Part shown: in pieces, positions 1 to 10,500 of the stretch
Numbering within the stretch: position 1 is the first letter of the stretch
How the letters are laid out: every line of letters starts with the position of its first letter
Assembly: GCA_004194705.1 (NCBI GenBank)
Contig: SADC01000402.1
Location: 62,001 to 126,000 of the forward strand
DNA: 64,000 bases
From: Ditylenchus dipsaci
Taxonomy: Eukaryota; Nematoda; Chromadorea; Rhabditida; Anguinidae
Direction of reading: 5' to 3'
Translations under genes and position numbers: made by a program
The notes under the pieces: generated by a model
Told to the model about the DNA's origin: nothing
The model's database searches: none
The model's input: the letters and a program-made list of their open reading frames with translations, nothing else

Positions 1-299
1 AAAGTGCTTTGATTTCTCAGAAAAATTCTGATTTAGAGCATACTTTGTCCTACTAAAACAAGCTCTTATTTAAATTCATTTTTTCCCATATTTTCTTTTT
101 TTTTTGCCAAATCATTTTTTCCCGGGAAAATTCCCGGGAAAAAATGATCTTTTTTTTCTGGGAATTTTTCCTCTGACAATCCTGAAGAAAACTAAAATGC
201 GAGAAACGTTCACGTTTTTGCTCCAGGTTTCAATGGATTTTAAGAGAAACACATAACAAATTGGTGCTTTTACGACCATACAAAGGGTGAAAATTGTCG

Positions 300-425
300 A
301 TCGGGATTTGACGAATTTCGGGATCGGGATTTTAAGAATTGTTCGGGCGGGATTTCGGGACGGGATTTTGGCCCAAAATCGGCTCGGGCGGGATCGGGAT
401 CCCGACGGGATCCCGTCCCGTTTAT
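300..425. repeat. GGGATCGGGAT/GATCCCG repeat block (A)
   Basis: Irregular TCGGGCGGGATTTCGGGA and GATCCCGACGGGATCCCG motifs. Also at 38385-38480 (inside the composite) and 42355-42475 (B). Confidence 0.65.
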
Positions 426-469
426 GTCTCTAATTTTTTCGCACTAGAATGTTCCATTTGAATTGCTCT

Positions 470-790
470 TCCGGAGTAAACTTTTCGCGAAAAAGCGATT
501 GAGCGGATCAGATTTCCAGTCAGACGGACTTAATTGCTCAGAATTTTACCATGAACCACTCGAAACCACCATAAATCTGGAATTCTGAGCAATTAAGCCC
601 ATCTGACTGGAAATCTGATCCGCCCAATCGCTTTTTCGTTAAAAGTTTACAACAATAGCCGGCAGAAAAAAGCCAAAAGCGGGCAGAAAATATCTTTTCT
701 AATATAAACTCAAAGAACGGGCTGAAAAAAGCTAAAAAACGGGCAGAAAAAGCCAGACGCGGGCAGAAAAAAGATTTAACCTTTGATTTT
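470..790. repeat. Palindromic core plus GCGGGCAGAAAA array (A)
   Basis: AGCGATTGAGCGGATCAGAT faces GATCCGCCCAATCGCT around ATTGCTCAGAATT steps; an array of AAAAAGCCAGACGCGGGCAG follows. The core resembles those at 5440-5800 and 17600-17800. Counterpart in B: 42530-42840. Confidence 0.6.
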
Positions 791-1082
791 TGACACACTG
801 TGAAATTCCCTCCAGCAAGGGTTGAAAAATAAGCATTTTCAACAGGCATGTCAAACAGGCATGGTAAACAGATCTTTAACGGTATCCGTGCTGAAAAAAA
901 TTGAATTCGGATACACAAAACAGTGAATTTTGGAGAAAAGGGTGGGGGCGCGTTTATCAGAGGGGGCGCGTTTATTAGAGGGGGCGCGATCATTAAAGGA
1001 AATACTGGATCGACGTTCACATTATACGGTAATTGTTCAAGGTTTTCTTCTATTCTTTTAGATTCAATTTTTTTGTTTGCAG

Positions 1083-1673
1083 CTATTTGGCGATGAACTG
1101 GCTCCGCTAGATCTTGCTACAGCTCGACTAGTACAGAAGGCTCGCAAAATGGACGATTACTTCGAGACTGGTGGTATTCTAAAGAATAATAAACATGAGT
1201 GACCTGTTTCCATTATCCATCTTTTAATGTATTTTACCATGACTTGTAGCTATCTCCTTCTCGAAAAGCTGGGACCTACTGAATTCAAGGTGTCTGAGAC
1301 CAAGACCGACAAGATCTACTTCCTCAAAGTGGAAGCCGGCAAAATGCCATCTCAAGGTCCTAAGTTAGCGGTGTGTTTATTTGACCAAATAATGTGTTTA
1401 TATATAAGCTGGGATTCAGCGCCATGTCCACATAATGCTGGAAAGTCGCAATACCAATCCATTGTTCCGCCGCCATTTGCTGAAGATGACTGATCGAGGG
1501 ATAATTGAAGGCAGCTACAATTTCATCCTCACTCGTTTTGCTGGTCCAAGTCTTGAAGATCTGCGTCGCAAGGGTGCTCAAGGTCAACAATTCACTCCGT
1601 CAACCGCTCTCAGGTTGTGTGTTCAAACATTTCAAGCCATCCATGATATACATCTTTGCCACTTCGTTCACAG
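1083..1673 (+). pseudogene. CK1/tau-tubulin-kinase-like protein kinase, 5' exons only (block A)
   Basis: Three exons join in frame by normal splice signals: 1083-1198 (acceptor TTTGCAG, donor GTGACC), 1250-1377 or nearby (acceptor CTTGTAG), and 1420-1673 (acceptor GATTCAG, donor GTTTTG). The joined peptide runs LFGDEL...DDYFETGGILKN, then the nucleotide-lobe start YLLLEKLGPTEFKVSETKTD with the VAIK-type lysine in IYFLKVE. It continues to GPSLEDLRRK and ends at LCHFVHR, where the catalytic HRDIKP loop would follow. GPSLxDLR is typical of CK1/TTBK-like kinases. The catalytic loop, DFG and C-lobe are absent: a hAT fragment starts 21 bp past the last donor. No start methionine was found upstream. 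I read it as a captured or truncated kinase fragment. Confidence 0.75.
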
Positions 1674-1693
1674 GTTTTGGATTTCACATCCTT

Positions 1694-2134
1694 TTAACAA
1701 TCGAAGTATTTTTTTTTGCTACTTAACTTACAAATTGGTTCTTACTTGATTTATTTAAAAATTAAATTTTATATTATTTGTCTGCTTATATCACTCAATA
1801 AAACTAGTATTTCAAAAAAGGCATTATGAGAGAATAAGCCATATTTTTATAAGGAACAACACCTACATGAAAGAATGTTCCTAAAAAAGGAACAAAATAA
1901 ATAGAAATGTGCCTAAAATAGGCACATACCTAAAAGAAACAGGACCTTTATGAAGGAATGTTCCTAAAATATAACTAACCATAAGTAACTAACCATAAAT
2001 AACTAACCATAATTTAGGCACATTCCACTATATTATATATAGGAACATTTAGGCACATTTAGGCACAAATAGGCACATTTGTGTGCCTATTTTGGAGCCT
2101 ATTTTGACCACTTAGGATACAAATGGCCATCCTG
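1694..2134 (-). mobile_element. Partial hAT end, right terminus of the composite (block A)
   Basis: Same fragment as 43745-44182. It ends CCATCCTG at 2134, followed by TTTATCAA (2135-2142). The matching left end should lie upstream of this window. Many GTTCCT.../AGGAACA and TGTGCCTATT motifs occur inside. Confidence 0.75.
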
Positions 2135-2457
2135 TTTATCAATAAAGTTTTGGCATTTAAATGCTTTTAGAAATATCGGGAATAAAGAAGCAAAACAAAT
2201 TGATTTAGGACCTTTACTGCTCGCTATATGCTCTACGCTTTTTGAGCCGCAAATACCTCCAAAACCTGACAATTCTATATTATCTTTCTATAATTCTCTA
2301 ATTTTGGCAAATTCAATTTTTTGAATTTGCGCCTCATCAAATTTTAAATTCTTCGGCCGTTCAAGATACACATTTGTCTCTGTACCATTAGTTATGTAAC
2401 ATAACTTATGTTAACCTCTTAAAATCAAAAAAAATTAAACACTCTACAGTTATATCA

Positions 2458-3219
2458 AGTAGTATACAAAAGGCCGGTTCTGGACCACTCATTCACGAAA
2501 TTTTTTTGGAATAAAAACATCTGAATTATGCATAAAACACAAAATATTCAGCATATATGGATTAATTTCAACGCTAAAAAAAGCTATAGTTTTATGAATT
2601 CTGTAATGAACATTTCTAAAACACTATAATTGTAAAAATATGTTATTAAATCACAGTGTGTTTTATGAATAATAATGTGTTTTTCTGGAGAAATGTGAAT
2701 AAATAAAAATGTTCAATGTAAATAATTACTTGGCTGGTTTAGTTTGATCTTATACTTTTTTTCAAAAATATTGAAATAAATCAAAAATAAAAGTATCCTT
2801 TGGATAAAAATTCATGAATGAGAGCATTGAACAAGATTGAAATAAGCATGTCATAATATGATTATAAAAGTGATTTTAATGATTTTCTATTAAAATTTCG
2901 AAGAAAAATATGATCATTAAAAGTATAACCTCTTCAACTCAAACCAGCCAAGTAACTTATTCATTGAAATTTTTTTTTATTCACACTTCTCCATGAAAAC
3001 ACATTATTATTCATAAAAACACAAATGTGATTTAATACATATTTTACAAATCATAGTGTTAGAAAAAGTCATTCACAGAAATTCATAAAACTATAGCTTT
3101 TTTTACGTTTAATTTAATCACATATAGCTAATATTTTTGTGTTTTATGCATAATTCAGATGTTTTATTTGACCAAAAAAATCGTGAATGAGTGGTCAGAA
3201 CCGGCCTTTGTATACTACT
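2458..3219. mobile_element. Palindromic element, 762 bp (A)
   Basis: AGTAGTATACAAAAGGCCGG at the left is mirrored by CCGGCCTTTGTATACTACT at the right. Possible 5-bp duplication TATCA (2453-2457, 3220-3224). A second inverted pair, ACTTGGCTGGTTTAGT / ACTCAAACCAGCCAAGT, sits inside at about 2730 and 2940-2955 and is missing or decayed in block B. Confidence 0.8.
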
Positions 3220-3840
3220 TATCACCAGGGTAAAAATGTTTACTGAAGTTTTGAGCAGTGCATTCGCCACTTTGTATTATCAAACCGTGTTCAGCGCACG
3301 ATTTTAGGTAGTATACCATGGTCTGATTTAATTTTTATTACAGTTTAAAATTTTTGGTTCGGGAGGTGGATACCTGTTAGGGTGGGTACCCGTTCCGAGG
3401 TGGATGTGGGATGATAACCACGTCAAATTTTTAAAATAACATTATTTTCTTTCAATGCAAAAAATGACCCGAAAAACATAGCACAAATGATACCCCTTGT
3501 AATAACCTCCAGACCGCCCTCCCCCCTTGAAATAACCCAAGTTATTACAGGGGGGAGGTATGGTAATGTCTCCCGAGCTTCAAATTGAGGAAGAAAAGCA
3601 AAATGCTTAATAAATTATATCCTGAATTAATTTTACTCACTTATTTTTACCCAGAAATAATTGTTCCCGAATCAATTCGTGCCAAGATAAATTGTTTCTT
3701 ATTTGAATTTTTTTCTCAAATGACTTTATTTCCTAATCGATTGTTTTCAAAATATTTAATTTCCTTTTCGGGGTGTGCCGACTAAGCAGGTAGCTAACTG
3801 TATTTTTACGTTCTAAAATTGATTAATATTTCGCTTCCAG

Positions 3841-3908
3841 GCCGCAAGGATCTGGATCGCATCGCCTCTCAGTTGCATCATGCCCGTGCTGTCGAGAACA
3901 TCAAATAA
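3841..3908 (+). CDS. RPS19: RPS19 last exon (block A)
   Basis: The acceptor CGCTTCCAG (to 3840) is followed by an open frame GRKDLDRIASQLHHARAVEN, IK and TAA (3906-3908). This is the RPS19 C-terminus; QGRKDLDRIA is a strongly conserved end of the family. An AATAAA signal follows at 3949-3954. Its upstream exons would lie before the window. Confidence 0.85.
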
Positions 3909-3948
3909 ATCCATCACTATGCTCTTTGTTTGTTGAATTTGTTGTTTA

Positions 3949-3954
3949 AATAAA
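3949..3954 (+). promoter_or_regulatory. Polyadenylation signal AATAAA, RPS19 (A)
   Basis: AATAAA lies 41 bp after the RPS19 stop codon. The equivalent is at about 45784 in block B. Confidence 0.6.
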
Positions 3955-4022
3955 TATTTTGATTACTTTTTTTTGCTTTTTGAAGAGAGTTGTGAAGAGA
4001 GTTGGTGGGTGTCCCGTGTGCG

Positions 4023-4299
4023 AACAAAACCAAGCGACCGTCCACTTGAATCAAATTTTTTTTTTACGTTTTTGGGTTCCAAAACCTATTTTCTGCACTA
4101 ATTTAGGCATTCCAAAGATGGTTTGACAATAGCACAATTACGTTTTGCAAGATTTACAAGAACTGTGAAAATGCTGTCAAAACGTAATTTTACTGCTGTC
4201 AAACTATTTTTAAAATGTTTGAATTAGAAGGAAAAAAAGGTTTTGAACCCAAAAATCAAAGAAATTTTTTGATCAGATAGACGACCACTTGGTTTTGTT
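4023..4299. mobile_element. Fold-back element next to RPS19 (A)
   Basis: AACAAAACCAAGCGACCGTC at the left pairs with GACGACCACTTGGTTTTGTT at the right; the inner arms also pair. Related to the element at 21414. Counterpart in B: about 45855-46135. Confidence 0.65.
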
Positions 4300-4684
4300 G
4301 GTACATTGGGCATCCATCAAAACTGAGGTTAGTTCATAGGAAATGTTTGAATTAACGGCTGAATCTGAGTATAACCATCCCACTCGATATGACTATAACC
4401 ACCCCACTTAAGTCCAATGTACCCCTCTCGTGTGACCCCACAATTAAAAGCTGAGGATGTTAGCTACTCGATAGTGTAAAATTTCTTAGTTTGGTACACA
4501 AAAGTGTTTCTATTTCAATTAAAATATTGGAATTTACACATTGGAATTGCAGCAACAATTGCACCCAGATCAAAGAAACTCTCATCGATCCACAGAGTAT
4601 TGAATCGCTGAATTAGAAAAGAGCAATGGACGTCAAAAATGACGGGGAAAAAGTGGTATCAAGGACGATAGAGTATTTAAACTA

Positions 4685-4934
4685 CCGTATTTTCTCTAAT
4701 AGCTCACCCGTCTCTATTAACTCACCCCCTCTACTTCGAGGGTCTATATCTCAGCCCTAAGCAAATATTTTCCATCGTTGTTTTATTGCATTTTCTTAAA
4801 TCCCACGAGCTCTATCGATTCATTTTTTTAGATTTCGGTTGAGCACCCGAAAATCTCAAGATCGACCTAAAAATTTTCCGATTTTCAAGGGGTTGAAAGT
4901 AACTCACCCGGGTGAGCGATTAGAGAAAATACGG
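4685..4934. mobile_element. TA-flanked MITE, CCGTATTTTCTCTAAT family (A)
   Basis: CCGTATTTTCTCTAATAGC faces GATTAGAGAAAATACGG, with TA on both sides. A related repeat at about 35340-35375, in the opposite orientation, shows the uninterrupted target AAACTAACCTAT. Counterpart in B: 46518-46766. Confidence 0.85.
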
Positions 4935-5059
4935 TAACCTATAAAAACAGCTAAAATTCCAGCTAAAAATTTTAGCGGAATTTTAGCTGTTTTTAGCTGT
5001 TTTGGATTTTAAAATGCTCATTTGAATTTTAGCTGTTTTTTTAGCTTTTAAGCTGTTTT

Positions 5060-6159
5060 TAGAGCTGACGACGATCGATTAATCGCAGGTGCGATTAATC
5101 GCAAATCGCAAAAAAGTGGGCAAAAATAATCGCATCGCATAATCGCATGCATGCTTTTGAAATAATCGCAAATCGCAATCGCAATTTGAGAAATTGCACG
5201 ATTAATCGCAAATTTTGCCATACTGAAAAATTTTACCAGCAAAATTACTTTTAGTAATGGATGGAACTTTTTTTACCGCAAAAAACTTGGAAATTACTGC
5301 AAAATATTTTTTCTCGCCGTAATGTGATCTTCCGGCAAAATACTTTCTCACCGCAAAATACTTTTTTTCTTACGCAAAAATACTTTTTCTCATCGCAAAT
5401 TTTTTTAATCAGAAAATAACTTATCTCGCTCAAAATCTCACCCAGAGTGGTCAGAAGCACTTGAAAGATGGTTTTTAGGATTCACTAAAAGGAGTCAATT
5501 TTTCGCGAAAACTCGATTTCACGCATCAGTATCCCACTTTAATCGGCTTAATCGCTGAGAATCTAACTCTAAGCCATTCTCAACCACCTTAAAGCATCCT
5601 AAACTGTTCTAAACCAGAATGTAAGTATTCTGAAAAGTCTGAAGGGTGGTTCAGAGCGGTTAAGGGTGAGATTCTTAGCTATCGAGATGACCAAAGTGTG
5701 ATTCTGATGCGCGCAATAGAATTTTCGCAATTAAGTTCACCCCCAAAAAACCAGCTTTTAGTGCTTTTGACCACTCTCGGTGGTATTCTGAGCGATCCAA
5801 GTGATTTTCTGACTAAAAAATTCAAATTTCCGCGAAATTTTGACTAAAAATCCTTGATTTTCTCAACAATAATCTGAAGATGCTTAACTACAGGTACTTA
5901 TTGTTGATAGTTGTCGCAAATGTCCACGTTTACTTTAAATAAAGCTTTTGTTTGTGCATAGTGTTAAAAGTTTGGTTTCTAGGAGCTAAAAGCAAAAGTA
6001 ATCGCATAATCGCGCGATTAATCGCACCTGAATTTTTTTGCGATAATCGTTGCGATTAATCGCATTTAATTTTTTCAAATAATCGCAATCGCAATCGCAT
6101 CGGTTAAGACCAAAATAATCGCAATCGCATAATCGCAAAAAGCCAAATCGTCAGCACTA
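5060..6159. mobile_element. Non-autonomous hAT element, 1100 bp, only in block A
   Basis: Terminal inverted repeats TAGAGCTGACGA / TAGTGCTGACGA (11 of 12 match) are flanked by the exact 8-bp duplication GCTGTTTT (5052-5059 and 6160-6167). Block B has a single GCTGTTTT at 46880-46887 and no element. Subterminal arrays of AATCGCAATCGCA lie at both ends, an array of (CCGCAAAATACTTTTT)-like repeats at 5270-5420, and a palindromic core at 5440-5800. No transposase frame is present. Confidence 0.92.
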
Positions 6160-6756
6160 GCTGTTTTGACATCCATGAAAAAAGTCCTTAATTTTGTTAT
6201 TTTGTCAGTATTTTTAAGTTAAAAGTTAATGTGATACTACCGGGTGGCCTAAAAAAACGCGGCCACTTAGAGTAATTTCCCTACGTTTCCCTACGCTTTC
6301 TTAGCTAGCCACACCCTTTAATAGAGGTTCATCTAAACTTCGAGGATCTGCATCTCAGGACAGCGCGATCACTAGTGCTGGGGTCAAGGGGTCTGAGCCA
6401 GGAAGATAGGACAATCTTTGACTTTGCGAGCAACCGAAGCCGAGGTAAAACTTGAAGGCAATAACCCGAAAAGATCAAGGAACACATTGTGTTTGATCAA
6501 TCAGAAAAGGTTTGCTTTTCAATGAAGATGCTGAAGATTTGTTTGATTTTTTAAGAAGAGGGAATAAAATAGAAATGTGACAAATGCAATTTTTGTGATA
6601 TACTTTGTAATGTAATCTAAGTATATTTTCTAAATTGTGTTTTTTGGCTCGTTCAGGAACCTGGAGCTAGAGTTGGAGTAAAAAAACGTGTTCATGTTAA
6701 ATATGTCCACCTAAGCAAGAGCAATAAAGAATTATTAGGAGCAACAACCTTTGGGC

Positions 6757-7025
6757 CACGCTTTATGAAAATACTTCTTGTTCTTGAATATTAATAATTG
6801 CTATCCAGAACCTTTGGGCCCACTCGCCAGAACCAAAGGGTCCCAGTCATTTTAAGTCTAATCTATGCAAAAAAATGTTCAATTTGAATTCGCGCCTTAC
6901 TTATTTTTCGCATAGATTAGACTTAAAATGACTGGGACCCCTTGGTTCTAGCGAGTGGGGCCCCAAAGGTTCTGGATAGCCAATTATTAATATTCAAGAA
7001 CAAGAAAGTATTTTCATAAAGCGTG
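6757..7025. repeat. Long palindrome with extended arms (A)
   Basis: Arms meet around a spacer near 6870-6905. The inner arms (CCTTTGGGGCCCCACTCGC type) are shared with block B. The outer part of the left arm (about 6757-6810), the reverse complement of 6971-7025, exists only in A. Confidence 0.85.
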
Positions 7026-7429
7026 TCCATCAATAGTAGACATTCCAATTCCAATTTCGTGTCGAAAAAAGACGAAATAAAAAAGTTGAAGTCAAAATAA
7101 GAGGTAGTCACGAAGCAGATTATTTTTCCACTGATTTTTTTTCCACAACCAAAATGCAAAACACAGATTACATCAACTCCGACTCCAACTTCAAGTATTT
7201 CATAGCCTACATTTAGACAGCTGTTTAAAAAGAACAGGTTCCCAGTGTCAAATCATATTTTAAAAATCTGATTTTTTAAAGTTCTCTATGGAAAAGGAAT
7301 GAATTTCCACCAGAATAAGAAACCCTGTATCCGGTAAAATCCAATTGTGGGAAACCGAGATTTCCAGGACGTCAGGTTCGGCCTCATAGGGTAATATAAA
7401 CTTATGATGTTCAGAGGCTCACCAATACT

Positions 7430-7435
7430 TTTATT
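7430..7435 (-). promoter_or_regulatory. Polyadenylation signal for RBM39 (A)
   Basis: TTTATT on the plus strand is AATAAA on the gene strand, about 100 bp after the stop codon at 7538. It is also present in block B near 48090. Confidence 0.5.
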
Positions 7436-7537
7436 CGGCAAACAGCGTGAAACACACAACTAAACCAACAACAACAGAATATGTATACGAGATATCGACG
7501 ACAAATATGGAGAGATAATTTCTGATTCAACACCAAC

Positions 7538-10500
7538 TTAACGCTGTCTTGTTTGCAACGGGACACTAGCAAGCCTTGCCTCCGGGAAAAGATCGTGGTA
7601 GCTATTCACGGGGACATAATTCGCAGTGATAATTTTTCCTGAAAATCGATTTTTGTAAAGAAGATAACCACAACCAAAATGCAAAACACACCAGCAAACC
7701 AACGGCATGCAAAGCTGTCACTGATTGTAAGCAATCGCAGCAGTAGGGCATTTCACATAAACATTTCCTGATTCCGAGGCTTTGTCAACATAGATATGGA
7801 CGCTGAAAATAGATGAAGGTAGACTGCTCAGTGACAAAACTGATAGTACACTTACCAAGACTGACACTCTTCAATTACATCATCACGAACATCCAGCTCC
7901 CAGCCCGGTTCACTTTCAGACGCAGGGTCAAACATGTTAGAGAGCATGAAACATTGAGTAGCTATAGCAGGAATTCCCTCTGTGGTCATAGCCGGAGCTG
8001 CTGCCGCTGCGACCACAAGAGTTTCTTCTTTGCCCTGATAATGAACTGGTGGCGCCTGAATCTGATGACTTGGCAATTCCATTCCTGTTCCTAAATACAA
8101 AATTAATTAGATTTAAGTCAGCAGCAATCAAAGAAAAATGTTTCACCGTGAGCCAACTTTTGCATCAACTGCTGTCTGCCCTGAGAATTCAAATTCATTC
8201 GATCCTCTGCATCTAAGCTCAATTGCTGTTGCTGAGCTTGAGGCTGCTGAGGCTCATCATCAATAGTAGTTAGTCGAATATTTCTTCCAGCCAGCTCGAA
8301 ACCATTCAACTGCTCCATAGCTCGTTTGCCCTCTTCGGTGTGACGGAACTAAAAGCCAAAAATTAAGCAATTGTTTGAAAAAAATGACGAAACCGACAGT
8401 GACAAATCCTATTCCTTTGGATGAACCTGTGGAGTCCCTTTCAATAGAACACTTCTCAATCTAAAGGAGGGAGAATAAAGAGTAATAGAATTATTCTTCT
8501 AAGATTACCTTTCCAAACGGTTCGAAAATTGCAGAGAGCATGTCATCGTTGATATGACTATGCAGGTTACTTATACATATTTTCAGAGGACCCACAGAAT
8601 TTGACAAGCCGAATCCGATAGCACCACCCATCGTACTATTCGCAACCCGATTACGCTCAGCGCAAGTCATCTGGATTACCAACGGGCAGCCAACCAATTT
8701 CTGTCCGTTCAAGCCCATGGCCTAAACCAAATCGATTAGGATATTACATAGGCTTAACTAATTTCCAGAATACAACTTAAATTGCTAGTAGTAAGAACCC
8801 GTCAACTCCGAGATGAATCTAAGACTGATCTCATGACAAATGAAAGGCTAACATGGAGATAACAGACAAGACCCATCTCGGAATTCATGAATAATTCTGA
8901 GAGCATTAGACGCAAATAATAGAGTAGATAACAAAAAATTTCGAAAACTTAAAAAAACCACCAAAGGAACTCCTTCTCTCTCCCAGAATTCCACATAAGC
9001 AATGCCCTTAGAACGACGAGTCTTTGAGTCTGTGATGATGCGAACATCCCGAACATGGCCAACACTCGAAAAGAATTCCTCCAAATCACGCGGTCTAGTG
9101 TTCTTGACAACTGAAAGCAGAAAAATTACGTGAATTTTTTTTTATGAATTATTAAGGCTCAAACCAACCTGAAGAATGAAGATGGTCCTTTCGTCTCGCT
9201 CTTCCGGGGTCATGTCCATCTTGGCACCCTTGGTGGTGACTTCCTCGCAGTGAAAGGCATACTTAAAGAATCAAGGCTAAATTAGCATTAGTAAGCGATT
9301 GCGACAAGTCTCTTTTACTAAGCTGACTTAATCGGCAATAATGACGCACGGATATCTCAATTAAATATTTTGTCTTTCATTTTGGTCATTCAAAATAAGT
9401 CCGCTCTCATAAAAATTTAAAATAAAAGTGATCAAAAGAAAAGACAAAAAAAATTAATCGGAACAACCTGTAATTTATAACACGGCAGGAGTACCCTATA
9501 CCACCTAGCTCAAAAACGCCTACAAGATTCAGATGCTAAAACATCGCAAAAACATGATTTAGGGCGTTTATGAGCCAGGCTGTATAGTGTACTTTAGCCC
9601 ATAACACGTACACCTATCCTTATTCCAACCTCATACAAAAATTAGAAAAACTACAGAGTTAAAAAACTTACACATCTCGTCTTTCCGGTCCAGGTAATCG
9701 TTGAGGTCGGGGTGGAGGTGAGCCTAAACTTCAAGAATCTAAGAAGCCCCAATCGAAGACTGGTTAAGAGCGACTTACGTCTCCAGGATGGCGGTGAGTC
9801 ACGACGACCCACATTCCTAGACCTGTCAGGAGACCGAGAACGGCTGCGCCGACGACTGGGCAAGCGCTCACGACTGACATCACGGTCTCTGGAACTGCGC
9901 TTTCGGCTACTGCGATCCTTGGACCTTGAACGAGACTTGTGCTTTCGCTCACGAGAACTGAAAATAAAATTATTAGTCTCCAATACGGTATACCTAAGGG
10001 GAGCTGGTTTGGATGTGCAAATTTTTGAAAAAGATCACCTATAGACCTCCAATCACACGAAATTTGTTTTGGCAACTCTTTTGCCTGTAAACATTGAATT
10101 CAATAAAAACTGCAAAATTTTTGACGTATACACGAACAACAAAAAGCAGTGTATGCATAAGAAGGCGGTATTTCTGCCTGAAAAGCAATATTTGTACAAA
10201 CATCTGCTTGTATCAAGACCATATGAACATATAAATTTATTGAACAACAACAACTTCAGTAGATTCGCATCAGACTTGAAAAACTTAATAACCATGAATG
10301 AGAATACACAACCAGTAGATCAGCTGCTTCAGTGCCTAAACTCAACTGGAATTAAGAGGAGTCAGACATGAAAAATGAGTAGGGCTGTCGAATCCTTGAA
10401 GTTTTCGAAACAAATAGTCGTTCAGTACGAATAGTCGAAAAAAAAAATTCGAATAGACGATTCAATTAGTCGAAATTATGGATGAATTTTACTGAAAAAG

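Noticed and set aside
538..1020. A 160-codon minus-strand frame, the longest in the window
   Set aside because: It runs through palindrome arms and GCGGGCAGAAAA repeats; the low-complexity FFCPRLAFSARF pattern reflects the repeat, and block B breaks the frame.
5060..5420. AATCGC repeats as a CRISPR-like array
   Set aside because: Repeats are short, irregular and without spacers, and they lie inside a transposon of a eukaryotic genome.
7813..8094. Plus-strand open frame across 7.8-8.1 kb
   Set aside because: It overlaps the antisense of RBM39 exons encoding the U2AF-homology motif.
9712..10044. Plus-strand arginine/leucine-rich frame opposite the RBM39 RS exon
   Set aside because: It is the antisense shadow of serine/arginine codons; splice sites and homology support the minus strand.
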